A DNA stretch of 64,000 nt from the NCBI RefSeq assembly GCF_020886115.1, contig NZ_AP025185.1, positions 2,294,001-2,358,000 on the forward strand, written 5' to 3'. Origin of the DNA: Flavobacterium ammonificans. GTDB taxonomy: Bacteria; Bacteroidota; Bacteroidia; Flavobacteriales; Flavobacteriaceae. The translations under genes and the position numbers were made by a program. Shown here piece by piece: positions 1 to 9,260 of the stretch. The number at the start of each line of letters is the position of its first letter. Position 1 is the first letter of the stretch. The notes below the pieces were generated by a model that ran no database searches, was not told where the DNA came from, and was given only the letters and a program-made list of their open reading frames with translations.

Positions 1-456
1 GCTCAGGCCAAAAAACTTAACAATGACAAACATCTTGTTTACACACTGCACGGAGATGGTGAATTACAAGAAGGCCAAAACTGGGAGGCAATCATGTATG
101 CTTCTGCTAAAAAAGTAGATAACCTTATTGCTACCATTGACGTTAATGGAAAACAGATTGACGGTACTACTGACGAAGTGTTGTGTATGGGTAGTTTGAA
201 AGCTAAATTTGAAGCTTTTGATTGGGATGTACTAGAAATCAAAGAAGGAAATAATCTAGAAGCAATTATTGCGGGTATGAATGATGCAAAATCTAGAACT
301 GGAAAAGGAAAACCAGTTTGTGTTTTATTGCATACCGAAATGGGGAATGGCGTTGATTTTATGATGCATACACATGCTTGGCATGGAAAAGCTCCAAATG
401 ATGCCCAATTAGAGCAAGCATTAGCTCAAAATACTTCAACACTAGCTGATTACTAA
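1..456 (+). CDS. Transketolase, N-terminal (thiamine diphosphate-binding) subunit, 3' part
   Basis: The reading frame is open from base 1, so the gene begins before the window and 151 residues are visible. The segment GDGELQEGQNWEA is the thiamine-diphosphate/Mg binding motif (GDG followed about 25-30 residues later by N), and a conserved H-rich stretch HTHAWHGKAPND follows near the end. The protein stops where the pyrimidine-binding half of a full-length transketolase would begin, and that half is the next gene. This two-subunit form is common in Bacteroidota. Together the two proteins transfer two-carbon ketol units in the non-oxidative pentose phosphate pathway. A start codon at position 94 is internal and is not the real start. 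Confidence in the family is high. Confidence 0.93.
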   Translation, partial: AQAKKLNNDKHLVYTLHGDGELQEGQNWEAIMYASAKKVDNLIATIDVNGKQIDGTTDEVLCMGSLKAKFEAFDWDVLEIKEGNNLEAIIAGMNDAKSRTGKGKPVCVLLHTEMGNGVDFMMHTHAWHGKAPNDAQLEQALAQNTSTLADY

Positions 457-470
457 TAACTACACAACAA

Positions 471-1424
471 ATGAAGAAATATACAAATACAGGAAGTAAA
501 GATACTCGTTCAGGTTTTGGAGCGGGAATGACTGAACTAGGTCAAAAAAATGAAAATGTTGTGGCACTTTGTGCTGACTTAATTGGATCATTAAAATTTG
601 ACGATTTCAAAAAGAATCATCCAGAACGTTTTTTCCAAATTGGAATTGCAGAAGCCAATATGATTGGAATTGCAGCGGGATTAACCATTGGAGGTAAAAT
701 TCCTTTTACAGGAACTTTCGCTAGTTTCTCTACAGGACGTGTTTACGATCAAATTCGTCAATCAGTAGCGTATGCAGATAAAAATGTGAAAATTTGTGCT
801 TCACATGCTGGATTAACTCTTGGGGAAGATGGTGCAACTCACCAAATATTAGAAGATATTGGATTAATGAAAATGTTGCCTGGAATGACCGTAATCAACA
901 CTTGTGATTACAACCAAACGAAAGCAGCTACATTAGCTTTAGCCGATCATCATGGTCCTGCTTACTTGCGTTTTGGACGTCCAGTAGTACCTAATTTTAC
1001 TCCTGCTGACGAACCATTTGTTATTGGCAAAGCTATACTTTTAAATGAAGGTACAGATGTAACTATTGTTGCAACAGGTCACTTAGTTTGGGAAGCATTA
1101 GTTGCAGCTGAGGCTTTAGAAGCTAAAGGAATTTCTGCCGAAGTAATCAACATTCATACAATTAAACCATTAGATGAAGAAGCGATTTTGAAATCATTGG
1201 CAAAAACAAAATGTATCGTTACTGCTGAAGAGCATAATATTTTAGGAGGTTTAGGCGAAAGTGTTTCTAGAGTCTTAGCCTTACACCACCCTGCTCCTCA
1301 AGAATTTGTTGCAGTAAATGATAGTTTTGGAGAATCAGGAACTCCTGAGCAATTAATGGAAAAATACAAGCTAAACAATCAAGCTATTGTTGCTGCTGTT
1401 GAGAAAGTGATCAAGAGAAAATAA
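471..1424 (+). CDS. Transketolase, C-terminal (pyrimidine-binding) subunit
   Basis: A 317-residue protein starting 14 bases after the N-terminal subunit, so the two are almost certainly co-transcribed and assemble into one enzyme. It has the transketolase Pyr domain (residues about 5-170), including the conserved FFQIGIAEANMIGIAAGL region that contributes the catalytic glutamate, and the GLTLGEDGATHQ stretch. A transketolase C-terminal domain follows (about 185-310), with TAEEHNILGGLGE. The arrangement resembles the paired TktA/TktB halves known in many bacteria and also DXS or pyruvate dehydrogenase E1 beta. The GEDGATHQ motif and the neighbouring N-subunit favour transketolase. A strong hairpin terminator lies 20 bases downstream. 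Confidence 0.93.
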   Translation: MKKYTNTGSKDTRSGFGAGMTELGQKNENVVALCADLIGSLKFDDFKKNHPERFFQIGIAEANMIGIAAGLTIGGKIPFTGTFASFSTGRVYDQIRQSVAYADKNVKICASHAGLTLGEDGATHQILEDIGLMKMLPGMTVINTCDYNQTKAATLALADHHGPAYLRFGRPVVPNFTPADEPFVIGKAILLNEGTDVTIVATGHLVWEALVAAEALEAKGISAEVINIHTIKPLDEEAILKSLAKTKCIVTAEEHNILGGLGESVSRVLALHHPAPQEFVAVNDSFGESGTPEQLMEKYKLNNQAIVAAVEKVIKRK

Positions 1425-1443
1425 ATCAATCCTATTTATATTT

Positions 1444-1478
1444 AAATCCCTAGTTAAATCAACTAGGGATTTTTTTTG
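1444..1478 (+). terminator. Rho-independent terminator after transketolase operon
   Basis: An 11-base perfect stem, AATCCCTAGTT paired with AACTAGGGATT, has a five-base loop and is followed by a run of eight Ts. It ends the transketolase operon before the PhzF gene. Confidence 0.9.
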
Positions 1479-1504
1479 TATTTTTAATTACAAATAATTT
1501 TAAA

Positions 1505-2293
1505 ATGAAACTCGAACTTTACCAAATAGATGCTTTTACCAATCAAATTTTCGGTGGAAATCCAGCCTGTGTAGTCCCCTTACAAGAATGGTTACCTGAT
1601 GCCGTTTTGTTGCAAATTGCAAAAGAGAATGCGGTGGCTGAAACTGCTTTTTTTATTCCGAAAGACAACCAATTTCAATTACGTTGGTTTACTCCTGATA
1701 TCGAAATGGATTTGTGTGGACACGCTACTTTGGCAACTGCCCATGCATTGAAAACTATTTTAAATCATAAAGAGAATAGCATTGTATTTGAGACATTAAG
1801 TGGAGACTTAACAGTAACGGTTGAAGGAGAGTTTTACACCTTAGATTTCCCCTCCAGAATGCCTATACCTGATGAATTACCACAAATCATTTCTCAATCA
1901 TTGAGTATACAACCTAAGGAAGTTTTAAAATCAAGAGATTATGTATTAGTGTTTGAGTCGGAAGAGGATATTAAAAACATCCATATCAATCGTTCCATTA
2001 TTGACCAAATTAACTTGGATCCAGGAGGATTAATTATAACTGCAAAAGGGACAAATTCTGATTTTGTATCACGATTTTTTACACCACAATCTACACATTT
2101 TGAGGATCCAGTAACGGGATCGGCACATTGTAGTTTAATACCTTATTGGGCTAAAGAATTGAATAAAACAAATTTAGAAGCATTCCAACTATCAGATCGG
2201 GTTGGACATTTGTATTGCGAATACCATGGAAATCGAGTAAAAATAAGCGGTCAAGCCAAGACGTATTCTGTGGGCCATTTCTGGATAGACTAA
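1505..2293 (+). CDS. PhzF-family isomerase/epimerase
   Basis: A 262-residue member of the PhzF phenazine biosynthesis-like family, with a diaminopimelate epimerase-like fold. The visible family motifs are GNPACVV near the N-terminus, the NAVAETAFF segment carrying the catalytic glutamate (about residue 46), DLCGHATLATAHAL (about 70-83) and DPVTGSAHC (about 200-208). Characterised members isomerise small metabolites, as PhzF does in phenazine synthesis. No phenazine genes are nearby, so the substrate here is unknown. The gene is monocistronic, between two terminators. Family is certain; function is not. Confidence 0.88.
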   Translation: MKLELYQIDAFTNQIFGGNPACVVPLQEWLPDAVLLQIAKENAVAETAFFIPKDNQFQLRWFTPDIEMDLCGHATLATAHALKTILNHKENSIVFETLSGDLTVTVEGEFYTLDFPSRMPIPDELPQIISQSLSIQPKEVLKSRDYVLVFESEEDIKNIHINRSIIDQINLDPGGLIITAKGTNSDFVSRFFTPQSTHFEDPVTGSAHCSLIPYWAKELNKTNLEAFQLSDRVGHLYCEYHGNRVKISGQAKTYSVGHFWID

Positions 2294-2294
2294 T

Positions 2295-2327
2295 AAAAAG
2301 GCTAAGATTATTACTCTTAGCCTTTTT
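2295..2327. terminator. Bidirectional terminator between PhzF gene and bcp
   Basis: AAAAAGGCTAAGA pairs with TCTTAGCCTTTTT around a seven-base loop, with A-run and T-run on opposite sides. It can therefore serve both converging genes. Confidence 0.88.
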
Positions 2328-2339
2328 ATCTTTAAGTAT

Positions 2340-2792
2340 TTACTTCAATATTTGAGCAGCATGTGCTTTGGTTTTAACCTCAGAAATTACATCTTCGATA
2401 ATACCATTTTCATCAATAACAAATGTAGTTCTGTGAATTCCATCATATTCTTTACCCATGAATTTCTTTGGACCCCAAACTCCAAAAGCTTGAATTACTG
2501 ATTTATCTTCATCAGCTAAAAGCGGAAATTGAAAATCATATTTTTCTTTGAATTTAGCCTGTGCTTTCTGAGCATCAGCACTAACTCCCAAAAGAGCATA
2601 ATTATTGGCTTGAAAACGTTCAAAATTATCTCTCAAATCACAAGCTTCAGCTGTACAACCTGGTGTATTGGCTTTTGGATAAAAGAAAACTACTAATTTT
2701 TTACCTTTATAATCTGTTAATTGATGTGATTTCCCATCTTGATCTACACCAGAAAATTGTGGTGCTTGATCTCCAATCTTTAATGTTGTCAT
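2340..2792 (-). CDS. bcp: Thioredoxin-dependent thiol peroxidase (peroxiredoxin Q/Bcp)
   Basis: A 150-residue peroxiredoxin that reduces peroxides with electrons from thioredoxin in the cytoplasm. The active site is NTPGCTAEACDLRD: the first Cys is peroxidatic and the Cys five residues later is the resolving Cys of the atypical two-Cys Bcp group. An upstream in-frame ATG at 2816 would add eight residues (MNYSTQLN) with no family counterpart. I prefer the start at 2792, which gives the usual MTTLKIGDQAP N-terminus. The gene is divergent from nth, with about 58 bases between the starts, so both promoters must lie in that short gap. Confidence 0.93.
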   Translation of the reverse strand: MTTLKIGDQAPQFSGVDQDGKSHQLTDYKGKKLVVFFYPKANTPGCTAEACDLRDNFERFQANNYALLGVSADAQKAQAKFKEKYDFQFPLLADEDKSVIQAFGVWGPKKFMGKEYDGIHRTTFVIDENGIIEDVISEVKTKAHAAQILK

Positions 2793-2850
2793 ATTTAATT
2801 GTGTTGAATAATTCAAATTGTGTTATTTTTACAGGAATAAAAGTACAAAA

Positions 2851-3492
2851 ATGAACAAACAGGAACGGGTAACATTTGTTATAAATACGTTAAAAGAATT
2901 ATATCCAACAATTCCAATTCCGCTAGATCATAAAGATCCTTACACTTTATTAATAGCCGTTTTACTTTCAGCACAATGTACAGATGTTCGGGTAAACCAA
3001 ATCACGCCTCTTTTATTTGCAAAAGCAGATAATCCTTACGATATGGTGAAATTAACTGTAGAAGAGATTAAAGAAATCATTCGTCCTTGCGGCTTATCGC
3101 CTATGAAATCTAAAGGCATTTATGGCTTATCGCAAATACTAATTGAAAAGTACAATGGAGAAGTTCCTCAAAGTTTTGAAGATTTAGAAGAGCTCCCAGC
3201 TGTTGGACACAAAACAGCTAGTGTAGTGATGTCTCAAGCTTTTGGTGTACCAGCATTTCCTGTGGACACACACATTCATCGCTTGATGTACCGTTGGAAT
3301 TTAACCACCGGAAAAAATGTAGTACAAACGGAGAAAGATGCCAAACGTATTTTCCCTGAGGAATTATGGAATGATTTGCATTTACAGATTATTTGGTACG
3401 GAAGAGAATATTCGCCTGCAAGAGGTTGGGATATCGAAAAAGATATCATTACTAAAACTATTGGACGTAAATCCGTATTTAGTAAAAAGTAA
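2851..3492 (+). CDS. nth: Endonuclease III-like DNA glycosylase lacking the iron-sulfur cysteines
   Basis: A 213-residue HhH-GPD DNA glycosylase/AP lyase for base excision repair of oxidised pyrimidines. The helix-hairpin-helix LPAVGHKTASVV (about residues 112-123) carries the catalytic lysine, and VDTHIHRLMYR supplies the catalytic aspartate. The C-terminus, where E. coli Nth has the Cx6Cx2Cx5C [4Fe-4S] ligands, reads YGREYSPARGWDIEKDI and contains no cysteine, so the cluster must be absent. The start at 2851 (MNKQERVTF) is preferred over 2818, because the extra 11 residues overlap the bcp promoter gap and have no family match. The gene ends at its own hairpin terminator. Confidence 0.9.
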   Translation: MNKQERVTFVINTLKELYPTIPIPLDHKDPYTLLIAVLLSAQCTDVRVNQITPLLFAKADNPYDMVKLTVEEIKEIIRPCGLSPMKSKGIYGLSQILIEKYNGEVPQSFEDLEELPAVGHKTASVVMSQAFGVPAFPVDTHIHRLMYRWNLTTGKNVVQTEKDAKRIFPEELWNDLHLQIIWYGREYSPARGWDIEKDIITKTIGRKSVFSKK

Positions 3493-3528
3493 AAACACTT
3501 TTACTATTGTATTCGTAAAAGTGTTTTT
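3491..3528 (+). terminator. Terminator after nth
   Basis: AAAAACACTTTTAC pairs perfectly with GTAAAAGTGTTTTT. The arms carry A-run and T-run, so it can also stop the leftward 47-residue gene that ends four bases away. Confidence 0.85.
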
Positions 3529-3531
3529 AAT

Positions 3532-3675
3532 TTAGTTAGCTATAATTTCAAAAGCAAGCTGCTCCGTTTGGATAACTTTTAAAGCTTTTGAGTAGTTCAA
3601 CAAGAAAGAAATAACTTCTTTCTTTGGTTTCATTTTTGGAGCAACAAATGTTTTTTTAGAGTAGATTTTTGCCAT
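3532..3675 (-). CDS. Small conserved-looking protein, 47 residues, unknown function
   Basis: An unbroken ATG-to-TAA frame encodes 47 residues beginning MAKIYSKKTFVAPKMKPKKE and ending TEQLAFEIIAN. The N-terminal third is strongly basic (eight lysines in the first 19 residues). The rest (VISFLLNYSKALKVI) looks like one amphipathic helix. There is no signal peptide. It lies just downstream of the ECF sigma-factor gene on the same strand (50 bases), so it may be co-transcribed with it, and it ends beside the nth terminator. The composition looks like a real small protein rather than random translation of AT-rich DNA, and my impression is that similar proteins occur in other flavobacteria. I do not know its function. 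A nucleic-acid or RNA polymerase contact is only a guess from charge and position. Confidence 0.7.
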   Translation of the reverse strand: MAKIYSKKTFVAPKMKPKKEVISFLLNYSKALKVIQTEQLAFEIIAN

Positions 3676-3725
3676 AGTTTACATTTACAATTTAAAATAT
3701 AACGACAAAAACTACAAAATAGTAT

Positions 3726-4310
3726 TTAGTTAGTTAAAATTATTTGATGTTTATCGATGACTTTTCGCAAATTAATTACTGCATACCGCATTCTTCCTAA
3801 AGCGGTATTAATACTCACTCCAGTGGCTTCTGAAATTTCCTTAAAACTCATATCTTGGTACAAACGCATCATCAAAACTTCTTTTTGATCATCGGGTAAT
3901 TCCTTTACTATTTGACGTAAATCTTTTGTAACCTGATCTGAAATCAACTTATTCTCTATTGTTAATGAATCGTCTGTCATTACTGAAAAAATAGAAAACT
4001 CTTCGGTCTCTCTATACAACGGCATTTTTTTATTATGACGAAAATGATCTACAATCAAATTGTGAGCAATTCGCATCACCCAAGGAAGAAATTTACCTTC
4101 TTCGTTGTAAGCATTCGATTTCAAAGTTCGAATCACTTTAATAAATGTATCTTGAAAAATGTCGTCAGCTAAGTCTCGATCTCCAACTTTGGAATAGATA
4201 AAACCAAAAATTCGAGATTGGTGTCTTTTAATTAGTGTTTCTAAAGCAGCTTCATTGCCAGAAATGTAGGAATTAACCAATGCAGCATCATCAATAGTGG
4301 GAATAGCCAT
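3726..4310 (-). CDS. ECF-type RNA polymerase sigma factor
   Basis: A 194-residue sigma-70 family protein of the extracytoplasmic-function type. Region 2 (about residues 22-95) contains the core-binding helix DLADDIFQDTFIKVIRTL and the WVMRIAHNLIVDHFR stretch that melts and reads the -10 element. Region 4 (about 135-185) has the helix-turn-helix SFKEISEATGVSINTALGRM. It directs RNA polymerase to a specific promoter set. No anti-sigma gene is next to it, and only the 47-residue gene follows, so it may be controlled by expression level. An AAAAGG stretch stands about 10 bases before the ATG. A longer overlapping frame further upstream (4241-4510) is not a gene. Confidence 0.93.
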   Translation of the reverse strand: MAIPTIDDAALVNSYISGNEAALETLIKRHQSRIFGFIYSKVGDRDLADDIFQDTFIKVIRTLKSNAYNEEGKFLPWVMRIAHNLIVDHFRHNKKMPLYRETEEFSIFSVMTDDSLTIENKLISDQVTKDLRQIVKELPDDQKEVLMMRLYQDMSFKEISEATGVSINTALGRMRYAVINLRKVIDKHQIILTN

Positions 4311-4563
4311 ATTTTACCTTTTAGAGGGTTTGTAATTTTAAAAAATGTTCTAAAAAGTAAAATTGTTAAATAGGCGTTTTGTTTTATCAATGATTTAATT
4401 TTCAAATTTAATTTATTTTTGTCAGAATATCCAAATAAAAGGTGATAATTTAAAAAGTAGCTTTCCATGAAGGCGTTTAGATCTGAGAAAACTATTGCAT
4501 TATTGCTCATAAAAATAGCTAATTAGCTCTAGTGGAAGTAGTATTACTAAGTTGAAAAATGCT

Positions 4564-4571
4564 TACTTTTG
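4564..4571 (+). promoter_or_regulatory. uvrA promoter -7 box
   Basis: TACTTTTG matches the Bacteroidota TAnnTTTG element 18 bases before the uvrA ATG, which would give a very short leader. No clear -33 TTG is present. Confidence 0.55.
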
Positions 4572-4588
4572 TTAAAATTTAAAGTCGT

Positions 4589-7372
4589 ATGCCAATTGAC
4601 ATTGCCAAACTAGATCCAAAGAAAAATATCATCATAAAAGGAGCACAAGTACATAATCTCAAAAATGTAGATGTTGCTATTCCACGAAACAAATTAGTAG
4701 TAATAACAGGGCTTTCCGGATCTGGAAAATCAAGTTTAGCATTTGATACTTTGTATGCAGAAGGACAACGTCGTTATGTAGAAAGTTTATCTTCTTATGC
4801 ACGTCAATTTCTTGGTCGATTGGACAAACCTAAAGTTGAATATATTAAAGGAATTGCACCCGCTATTGCTATCGAACAAAAAGTTAACACAACTAATGCC
4901 CGTTCTACTGTTGGGACCTCTACGGAAATTTACGATTACATCAAATTATTATATGCACGTGTAGGGCGAACTTTTTCTCCAATATCTGGAAATGAAGTCA
5001 AAAAAAATTCGGTAACTGATGTTGTTTCAGATGTCAAACAATTTGATTTAGATAGCAAATGGTTACTCCTTGCTCCTATTCATTTAGAAAAAGGCCGAAA
5101 ACTAGAAGACAAACTGAACGTCTTGTTACAGCAAGGTTTTTCTCGAATTTTAGTCGATGGCGAAATGGTTCGTTTAGACGATTTACCAAAAGGTTTGAAC
5201 AAAAAAGAACTTTTTCTTATAATTGATCGAATTGTAGTTAAAGACGAAGAAGAGTTTTATAACCGATTAGCCGATGCGGTTCAAACGGCATTCTTTGAAG
5301 GTAAAGGCGAATGCTATTTGCAAGAATTAAACTCAGATAAACGTTTTACCTATTCCAATAATTTTGAGCTAGACGGCATTTCTTTTTTAGAACCCAATGT
5401 GCATTTGTTTAGCTTTAATAACCCTTACGGAGCTTGTCCGGTATGCGAAGGTTATGGAAACATCATTGGTATTGACTCTGAATTGGTTGTACCCAATACT
5501 AGTCTTTCTATTTTTGAAAATGCTATTTTTCCTTGGCGAGGCGAAAGTATGAGTTGGTTCAGAGATGAATTAGTCAAAAATGCGTACAAATTTGACTTTC
5601 CAATCCACAAACCTTTTTTCGAATTGACCGAAGAGCAAAAAGAAGTAGTTTGGACAGGAAATCAATATTTTCAGGGACTTAATGACTTTTTTAAAGAATT
5701 AGAAGAGAAAAATTATAAGATTCAAAATCGCGTGATGTTGTCACGTTATAGAGGAAAAACCAAATGTAATTCTTGTAAAGGAAAACGTTTACGAATTGAA
5801 GCCTCCTATGTTAAAATTAATGGTAAGACTGTTTCAGATTTAGTCGATTTACCTATTCGCCATTTGGTTGAATTCTTTAAAAACATCGAACTCAACGAAT
5901 ACGAAAAACAAATTGCCAAACGACTTTTAATCGAAATCAATAATCGTTTGTCTTTTTTAACTGAAGTTGGTTTGGATTATCTAACGCTAAATAGAAATTC
6001 AGCAACCCTTTCTGGTGGAGAATCACAGCGTATTAATTTAGCAACTTCACTAGGAAGTAGTTTGGTAGGATCAATGTATATATTAGATGAGCCAAGTATT
6101 GGTTTACATCCTAAAGACACTGAACGCCTAATTAAAGTTCTGTTGTCGTTACGAGATTTAGGCAATACTGTAATTGTGGTAGAACATGATGAAGATATAA
6201 TGAAAGCTGCAGATATGATAATCGATATCGGACCTGAAGCTGGAACACATGGAGGAAATTTAGTAGCACAAGGAACGTATAATGAAATTCTACAATCGGA
6301 TTCTTTAACTTCTCAATATTTGAATGGAAATTTAGAAATTTCGGTTCCCAAAAAACGCAGACCTTTTAAGAATTTCATCGAAATCAAAGGCGCCCGTGAA
6401 AATAATTTACAAAATATAGATGTTACTTTACCACTTGACGTATTAACTGTAATTACAGGTGTTTCTGGTAGTGGCAAAAGTACTTTGGTTAAAAAGATTT
6501 TGTTTCCTGCAATGCAAAAGAAGCTAGATAATATTGGTGAAAAAGCTGGGCAATTTACCGAAATGACAGGTTCGTTTTCGCATATCAAACATATTGAATA
6601 TGTAGATCAAAATCCCATAGGAAGAAGTTCGCGTTCGAATCCTGTGACTTATATCAAGGCTTATGATGATATTCGGGATTTGTATGCCAAAGAAAAACTT
6701 TCTAAAGTTAGAGGATACCAAGCCAAACATTTTTCTTTCAATGTAGATGGGGGTCGTTGTGAAACTTGTAAAGGAGAAGGTACAATTAATGTAGAAATGG
6801 TTTTTATGGCCGATGTACAATTGCATTGTGAAACTTGTAACGGAAAACGTTTCAAAAAAGAAGTATTGGAAGTGGCTTTTGAAGGCAAAAACATCCACGA
6901 TATTTTAACAATGACAATTGATGATGCCATTGCCTTTTTTGCAAAATACAATCAGAATAAAATCAATCAAAAATTACAACCCTTACAAGATGTTGGATTG
7001 GGATACGTTCAGTTAGGACAGTCTTCTTCCACTCTCTCTGGTGGTGAAGCACAGCGAATTAAGTTGGCCTCATTCTTAGTTAAGGGAGCTACTAAAGACA
7101 AAGCGCTGTTTGTATTTGACGAACCTACAACTGGTTTGCATTTTCACGATATCAAAAAATTATTAGCTTCTTTCGACGCTTTAATCGAAAAAGGACATTC
7201 AATTATTGTTATAGAACACAACTTAGACCTTATCAAATGCGCAGATTGGGTAATTGATTTGGGGCCAGAGGGTGGTGAAAATGGTGGAAAGTTACTTGGT
7301 GCAGGAACACCTGAAGACTTGGTGAAAATGAAAAAATCTAGTACAGCAACCTACTTACAAGAGAAATTATAA
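4589..7372 (+). CDS. uvrA: Excinuclease ABC subunit A
   Basis: A 927-residue UvrA, near the usual 940. It is the damage-recognition ATPase of nucleotide excision repair and loads UvrB on lesions. The duplicated ABC architecture is complete: Walker [10 protein letters not shown] (about residue 42), signature LSGGESQR (about 473) with LDEPSIGLH, second Walker [10 protein letters not shown] (about 625), second signature LSGGEAQR (about 816) with FDEPTTGLH. The Zn-binding CxxC pairs are present: CPVC (about 282), CNSC (about 393), CETC (about 724) and CETC (about 747). Bacteroidota often carry more than one UvrA paralogue, so this may be one of two. It converges on the next gene with only nine bases between the stop codons and no obvious terminator. 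Confidence 0.96.
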   Translation: MPIDIAKLDPKKNIIIKGAQVHNLKNVDVAIPRNKLVVITGLSGSGKSSLAFDTLYAEGQRRYVESLSSYARQFLGRLDKPKVEYIKGIAPAIAIEQKVNTTNARSTVGTSTEIYDYIKLLYARVGRTFSPISGNEVKKNSVTDVVSDVKQFDLDSKWLLLAPIHLEKGRKLEDKLNVLLQQGFSRILVDGEMVRLDDLPKGLNKKELFLIIDRIVVKDEEEFYNRLADAVQTAFFEGKGECYLQELNSDKRFTYSNNFELDGISFLEPNVHLFSFNNPYGACPVCEGYGNIIGIDSELVVPNTSLSIFENAIFPWRGESMSWFRDELVKNAYKFDFPIHKPFFELTEEQKEVVWTGNQYFQGLNDFFKELEEKNYKIQNRVMLSRYRGKTKCNSCKGKRLRIEASYVKINGKTVSDLVDLPIRHLVEFFKNIELNEYEKQIAKRLLIEINNRLSFLTEVGLDYLTLNRNSATLSGGESQRINLATSLGSSLVGSMYILDEPSIGLHPKDTERLIKVLLSLRDLGNTVIVVEHDEDIMKAADMIIDIGPEAGTHGGNLVAQGTYNEILQSDSLTSQYLNGNLEISVPKKRRPFKNFIEIKGARENNLQNIDVTLPLDVLTVITGVSGSGKSTLVKKILFPAMQKKLDNIGEKAGQFTEMTGSFSHIKHIEYVDQNPIGRSSRSNPVTYIKAYDDIRDLYAKEKLSKVRGYQAKHFSFNVDGGRCETCKGEGTINVEMVFMADVQLHCETCNGKRFKKEVLEVAFEGKNIHDILTMTIDDAIAFFAKYNQNKINQKLQPLQDVGLGYVQLGQSSSTLSGGEAQRIKLASFLVKGATKDKALFVFDEPTTGLHFHDIKKLLASFDALIEKGHSIIVIEHNLDLIKCADWVIDLGPEGGENGGKLLGAGTPEDLVKMKKSSTATYLQEKL

Positions 7373-7381
7373 AACGAATAA

Positions 7382-7675
7382 TTAGTAGCATGTTTCTTCA
7401 AATGTTTTACCATCTTCGTCAATAGAAATTAGGATTCGTTTTTCTCTTCCATAAGAAAGGGTTTGATAAATCCAAATGATGGACCACAAACCAAAAGTGA
7501 GGCAACATAAAACTAAGTTAAAGGAGTGATTCACTATTTTAGGTTCTCTTGTTAAAATAGCAAATGGAAGCTTGTCATTTTTTTCTTTGACTATAAATCC
7601 TGAGCGAATTCGGCTACTTATTCTGTTGTAAAAATCTTGAAGACTTTTTTCAGTAATTACATAATTATTATTCAT
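7382..7675 (-). CDS. Small membrane-associated protein, unknown function
   Basis: A 97-residue protein starting MNNNYVITEKSLQ. It has a basic N-terminal half, then one hydrophobic stretch (SFNLVLCCLTFGLWSIIWIY, about residues 54-73), and a short tail with an acidic ISIDEDGKTFEE end. An earlier in-frame ATG at 7708 overlaps the -7 promoter box, so I chose the second Met at 7675, which leaves a leader of about 24 bases. It converges on uvrA. I do not recognise the family. The single or hairpin membrane segment suggests an inner-membrane anchor. Confidence 0.65.
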   Translation of the reverse strand: MNNNYVITEKSLQDFYNRISSRIRSGFIVKEKNDKLPFAILTREPKIVNHSFNLVLCCLTFGLWSIIWIYQTLSYGREKRILISIDEDGKTFEETCY

Positions 7676-7705
7676 ACGATATTGGGATCTGAGGTTTATG
7701 TTTAA

Positions 7706-7736
7706 CAAAATTAAACCTAATAACTAATTCCTACAA
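7706..7736 (-). promoter_or_regulatory. Promoter (-33 TTG, -7 TAATTTTG) of the 97-residue membrane protein
   Basis: On the minus strand TTG (7736-7734) is followed after 20 bases by TAATTTTG (7713-7706), a full match to the flavobacterial consensus. It settles the start at 7675. Confidence 0.6.
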
Positions 7737-7781
7737 TACCAACATTTAGTGATTTTGAACTAAAAATATCACTTTGATGAA

Positions 7782-9245
7782 CTATTTAATTATTTTCACT
7801 ACATATTTAGTAATAATTTGATTTATTTCTTTTGAAATAGCAAACCTATAATTTAAATACAAATAAGAAATTGAAACTAGAAATGATTTCAATACTATTC
7901 CAATCATTGGATGAAAAGGGAACTCCCAAAAATAAAACAAGACAAACAAAAAAGCTGTAATAGCAATTGAATATACTGTTTGAATGGTAAAAGGATACAA
8001 ATGCATGCGTTTAACCACAAACATTAATTTAGCAACACTGTAAATAGTAATTGATAATAATGTTGCAATTGCTGATCCCGTAATTCCATATAAAGGAATA
8101 AATATCGCATTCAGTACAATCGTAAAAAAAACGAGCATTAAACCAAGGAACAATACCATACGGTAGTACTTCGAATTAAAAATAATCGCATTATTGTTAC
8201 CTAGAATTAAATCAAAATATTTGGATATCCCAATGATGAAAACAATCCAAATACCACCAGCATATTCTTTAGGCAACATATCATATAATTGATTAATATT
8301 AACAAAAATACATAGCATCACAAAGCCACCAACAATTTGAAGATTGATTGATGTTTTCTTGTATAAATCGTTTAATTCATCGTATTTGTTATCGTGCATT
8401 AGTTTTGCTGTAATGGGATATACGATTTGATGCATAGCACGACTTGGTACTGAAATTACTAAGGCAATGTAAGTTGCAACAGAATAAAACGCTATGTTAC
8501 CAATATCCATATACTGGTTTAACATTATTTTATCTCCATCTAAAAGTAAATTAGCTACACTTCCAGATAAAATGATATAAAAAGTATATTCTAAGATTCC
8601 CTTGACATTGTGTGGAAGTGAAAGTTGAAAATCAGGCTTTTTTACCCTGAAAGCATACAACATAGTAATTAACAAAGCGAAAAAATAAATACCCGCCGTT
8701 AAGTAAACAAATTCAACCGCAGTAATCCAACCAAAATACATTCCTACTAAAGCTACTAGTGAAAACAAACGCAGTCCTACTTCTTTAATAAAATTTCCAA
8801 ACACTGAATGCATATGTACTCTTGCCCAAGCATAAAAGATTTCAAAGTAGGCCATACATAATCCAATAAACGGAATTAAATAAATAAACTCTTTAACAAT
8901 TGGATTTTTCTTAGTAACGAAAAAACTAATTTCATCATAAAAAAACAAACCTAAAAGTAAAATCGGAATTGTAAATACTAATGGAAAAATTACTGAAAAA
9001 GAAAGAAATTGATTTTGTTCTTTCTCGGTTTTACATTGCGAATAAAATTTAACCAACGAATTTTGCATACCAATAGCAAACAAGGGCATAATAACATTAG
9101 CGCAAGACAAAATATAATTAGATAAACCATAATAGGTTTTTCCTAAAATGGAAGGGAATAAAAAAATCGTACTAATACCACCAATTCCAAAACCAATGTA
9201 GGTAATGATAGTATTTTTCAAAGACTGATTTAAAACAATTCCCAT
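7782..9245 (-). CDS. Polysaccharide flippase (Wzx/MATE-like, MOP superfamily)
   Basis: A 487-residue, very hydrophobic protein with about 12-14 membrane segments, no signal peptide and the N-terminal MOP pattern (a glycine-rich first helix FGIGGISTIFLFPSILG, then AIGMQNSLVKFYS). Such proteins flip lipid-linked oligosaccharide units across the inner membrane for O-antigen, capsule or exopolysaccharide assembly. It is immediately downstream of a glycosyltransferase (15-base gap) in a leftward run, which supports that role. The transported glycan cannot be told from sequence. Family assignment is secure; the individual name wzx is not assured. Confidence 0.85.
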   Translation of the reverse strand: MGIVLNQSLKNTIITYIGFGIGGISTIFLFPSILGKTYYGLSNYILSCANVIMPLFAIGMQNSLVKFYSQCKTEKEQNQFLSFSVIFPLVFTIPILLLGLFFYDEISFFVTKKNPIVKEFIYLIPFIGLCMAYFEIFYAWARVHMHSVFGNFIKEVGLRLFSLVALVGMYFGWITAVEFVYLTAGIYFFALLITMLYAFRVKKPDFQLSLPHNVKGILEYTFYIILSGSVANLLLDGDKIMLNQYMDIGNIAFYSVATYIALVISVPSRAMHQIVYPITAKLMHDNKYDELNDLYKKTSINLQIVGGFVMLCIFVNINQLYDMLPKEYAGGIWIVFIIGISKYFDLILGNNNAIIFNSKYYRMVLFLGLMLVFFTIVLNAIFIPLYGITGSAIATLLSITIYSVAKLMFVVKRMHLYPFTIQTVYSIAITAFLFVLFYFWEFPFHPMIGIVLKSFLVSISYLYLNYRFAISKEINQIITKYVVKIIK

Positions 9246-9260
9246 AGGTAAATTTGAATA

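Noticed and set aside
4241..4510. An 89-residue minus-strand frame overlapping the ECF sigma start
   Set aside because: It overlaps the well-supported sigma gene in another frame and reads as random hydrophobic AT-rich translation.
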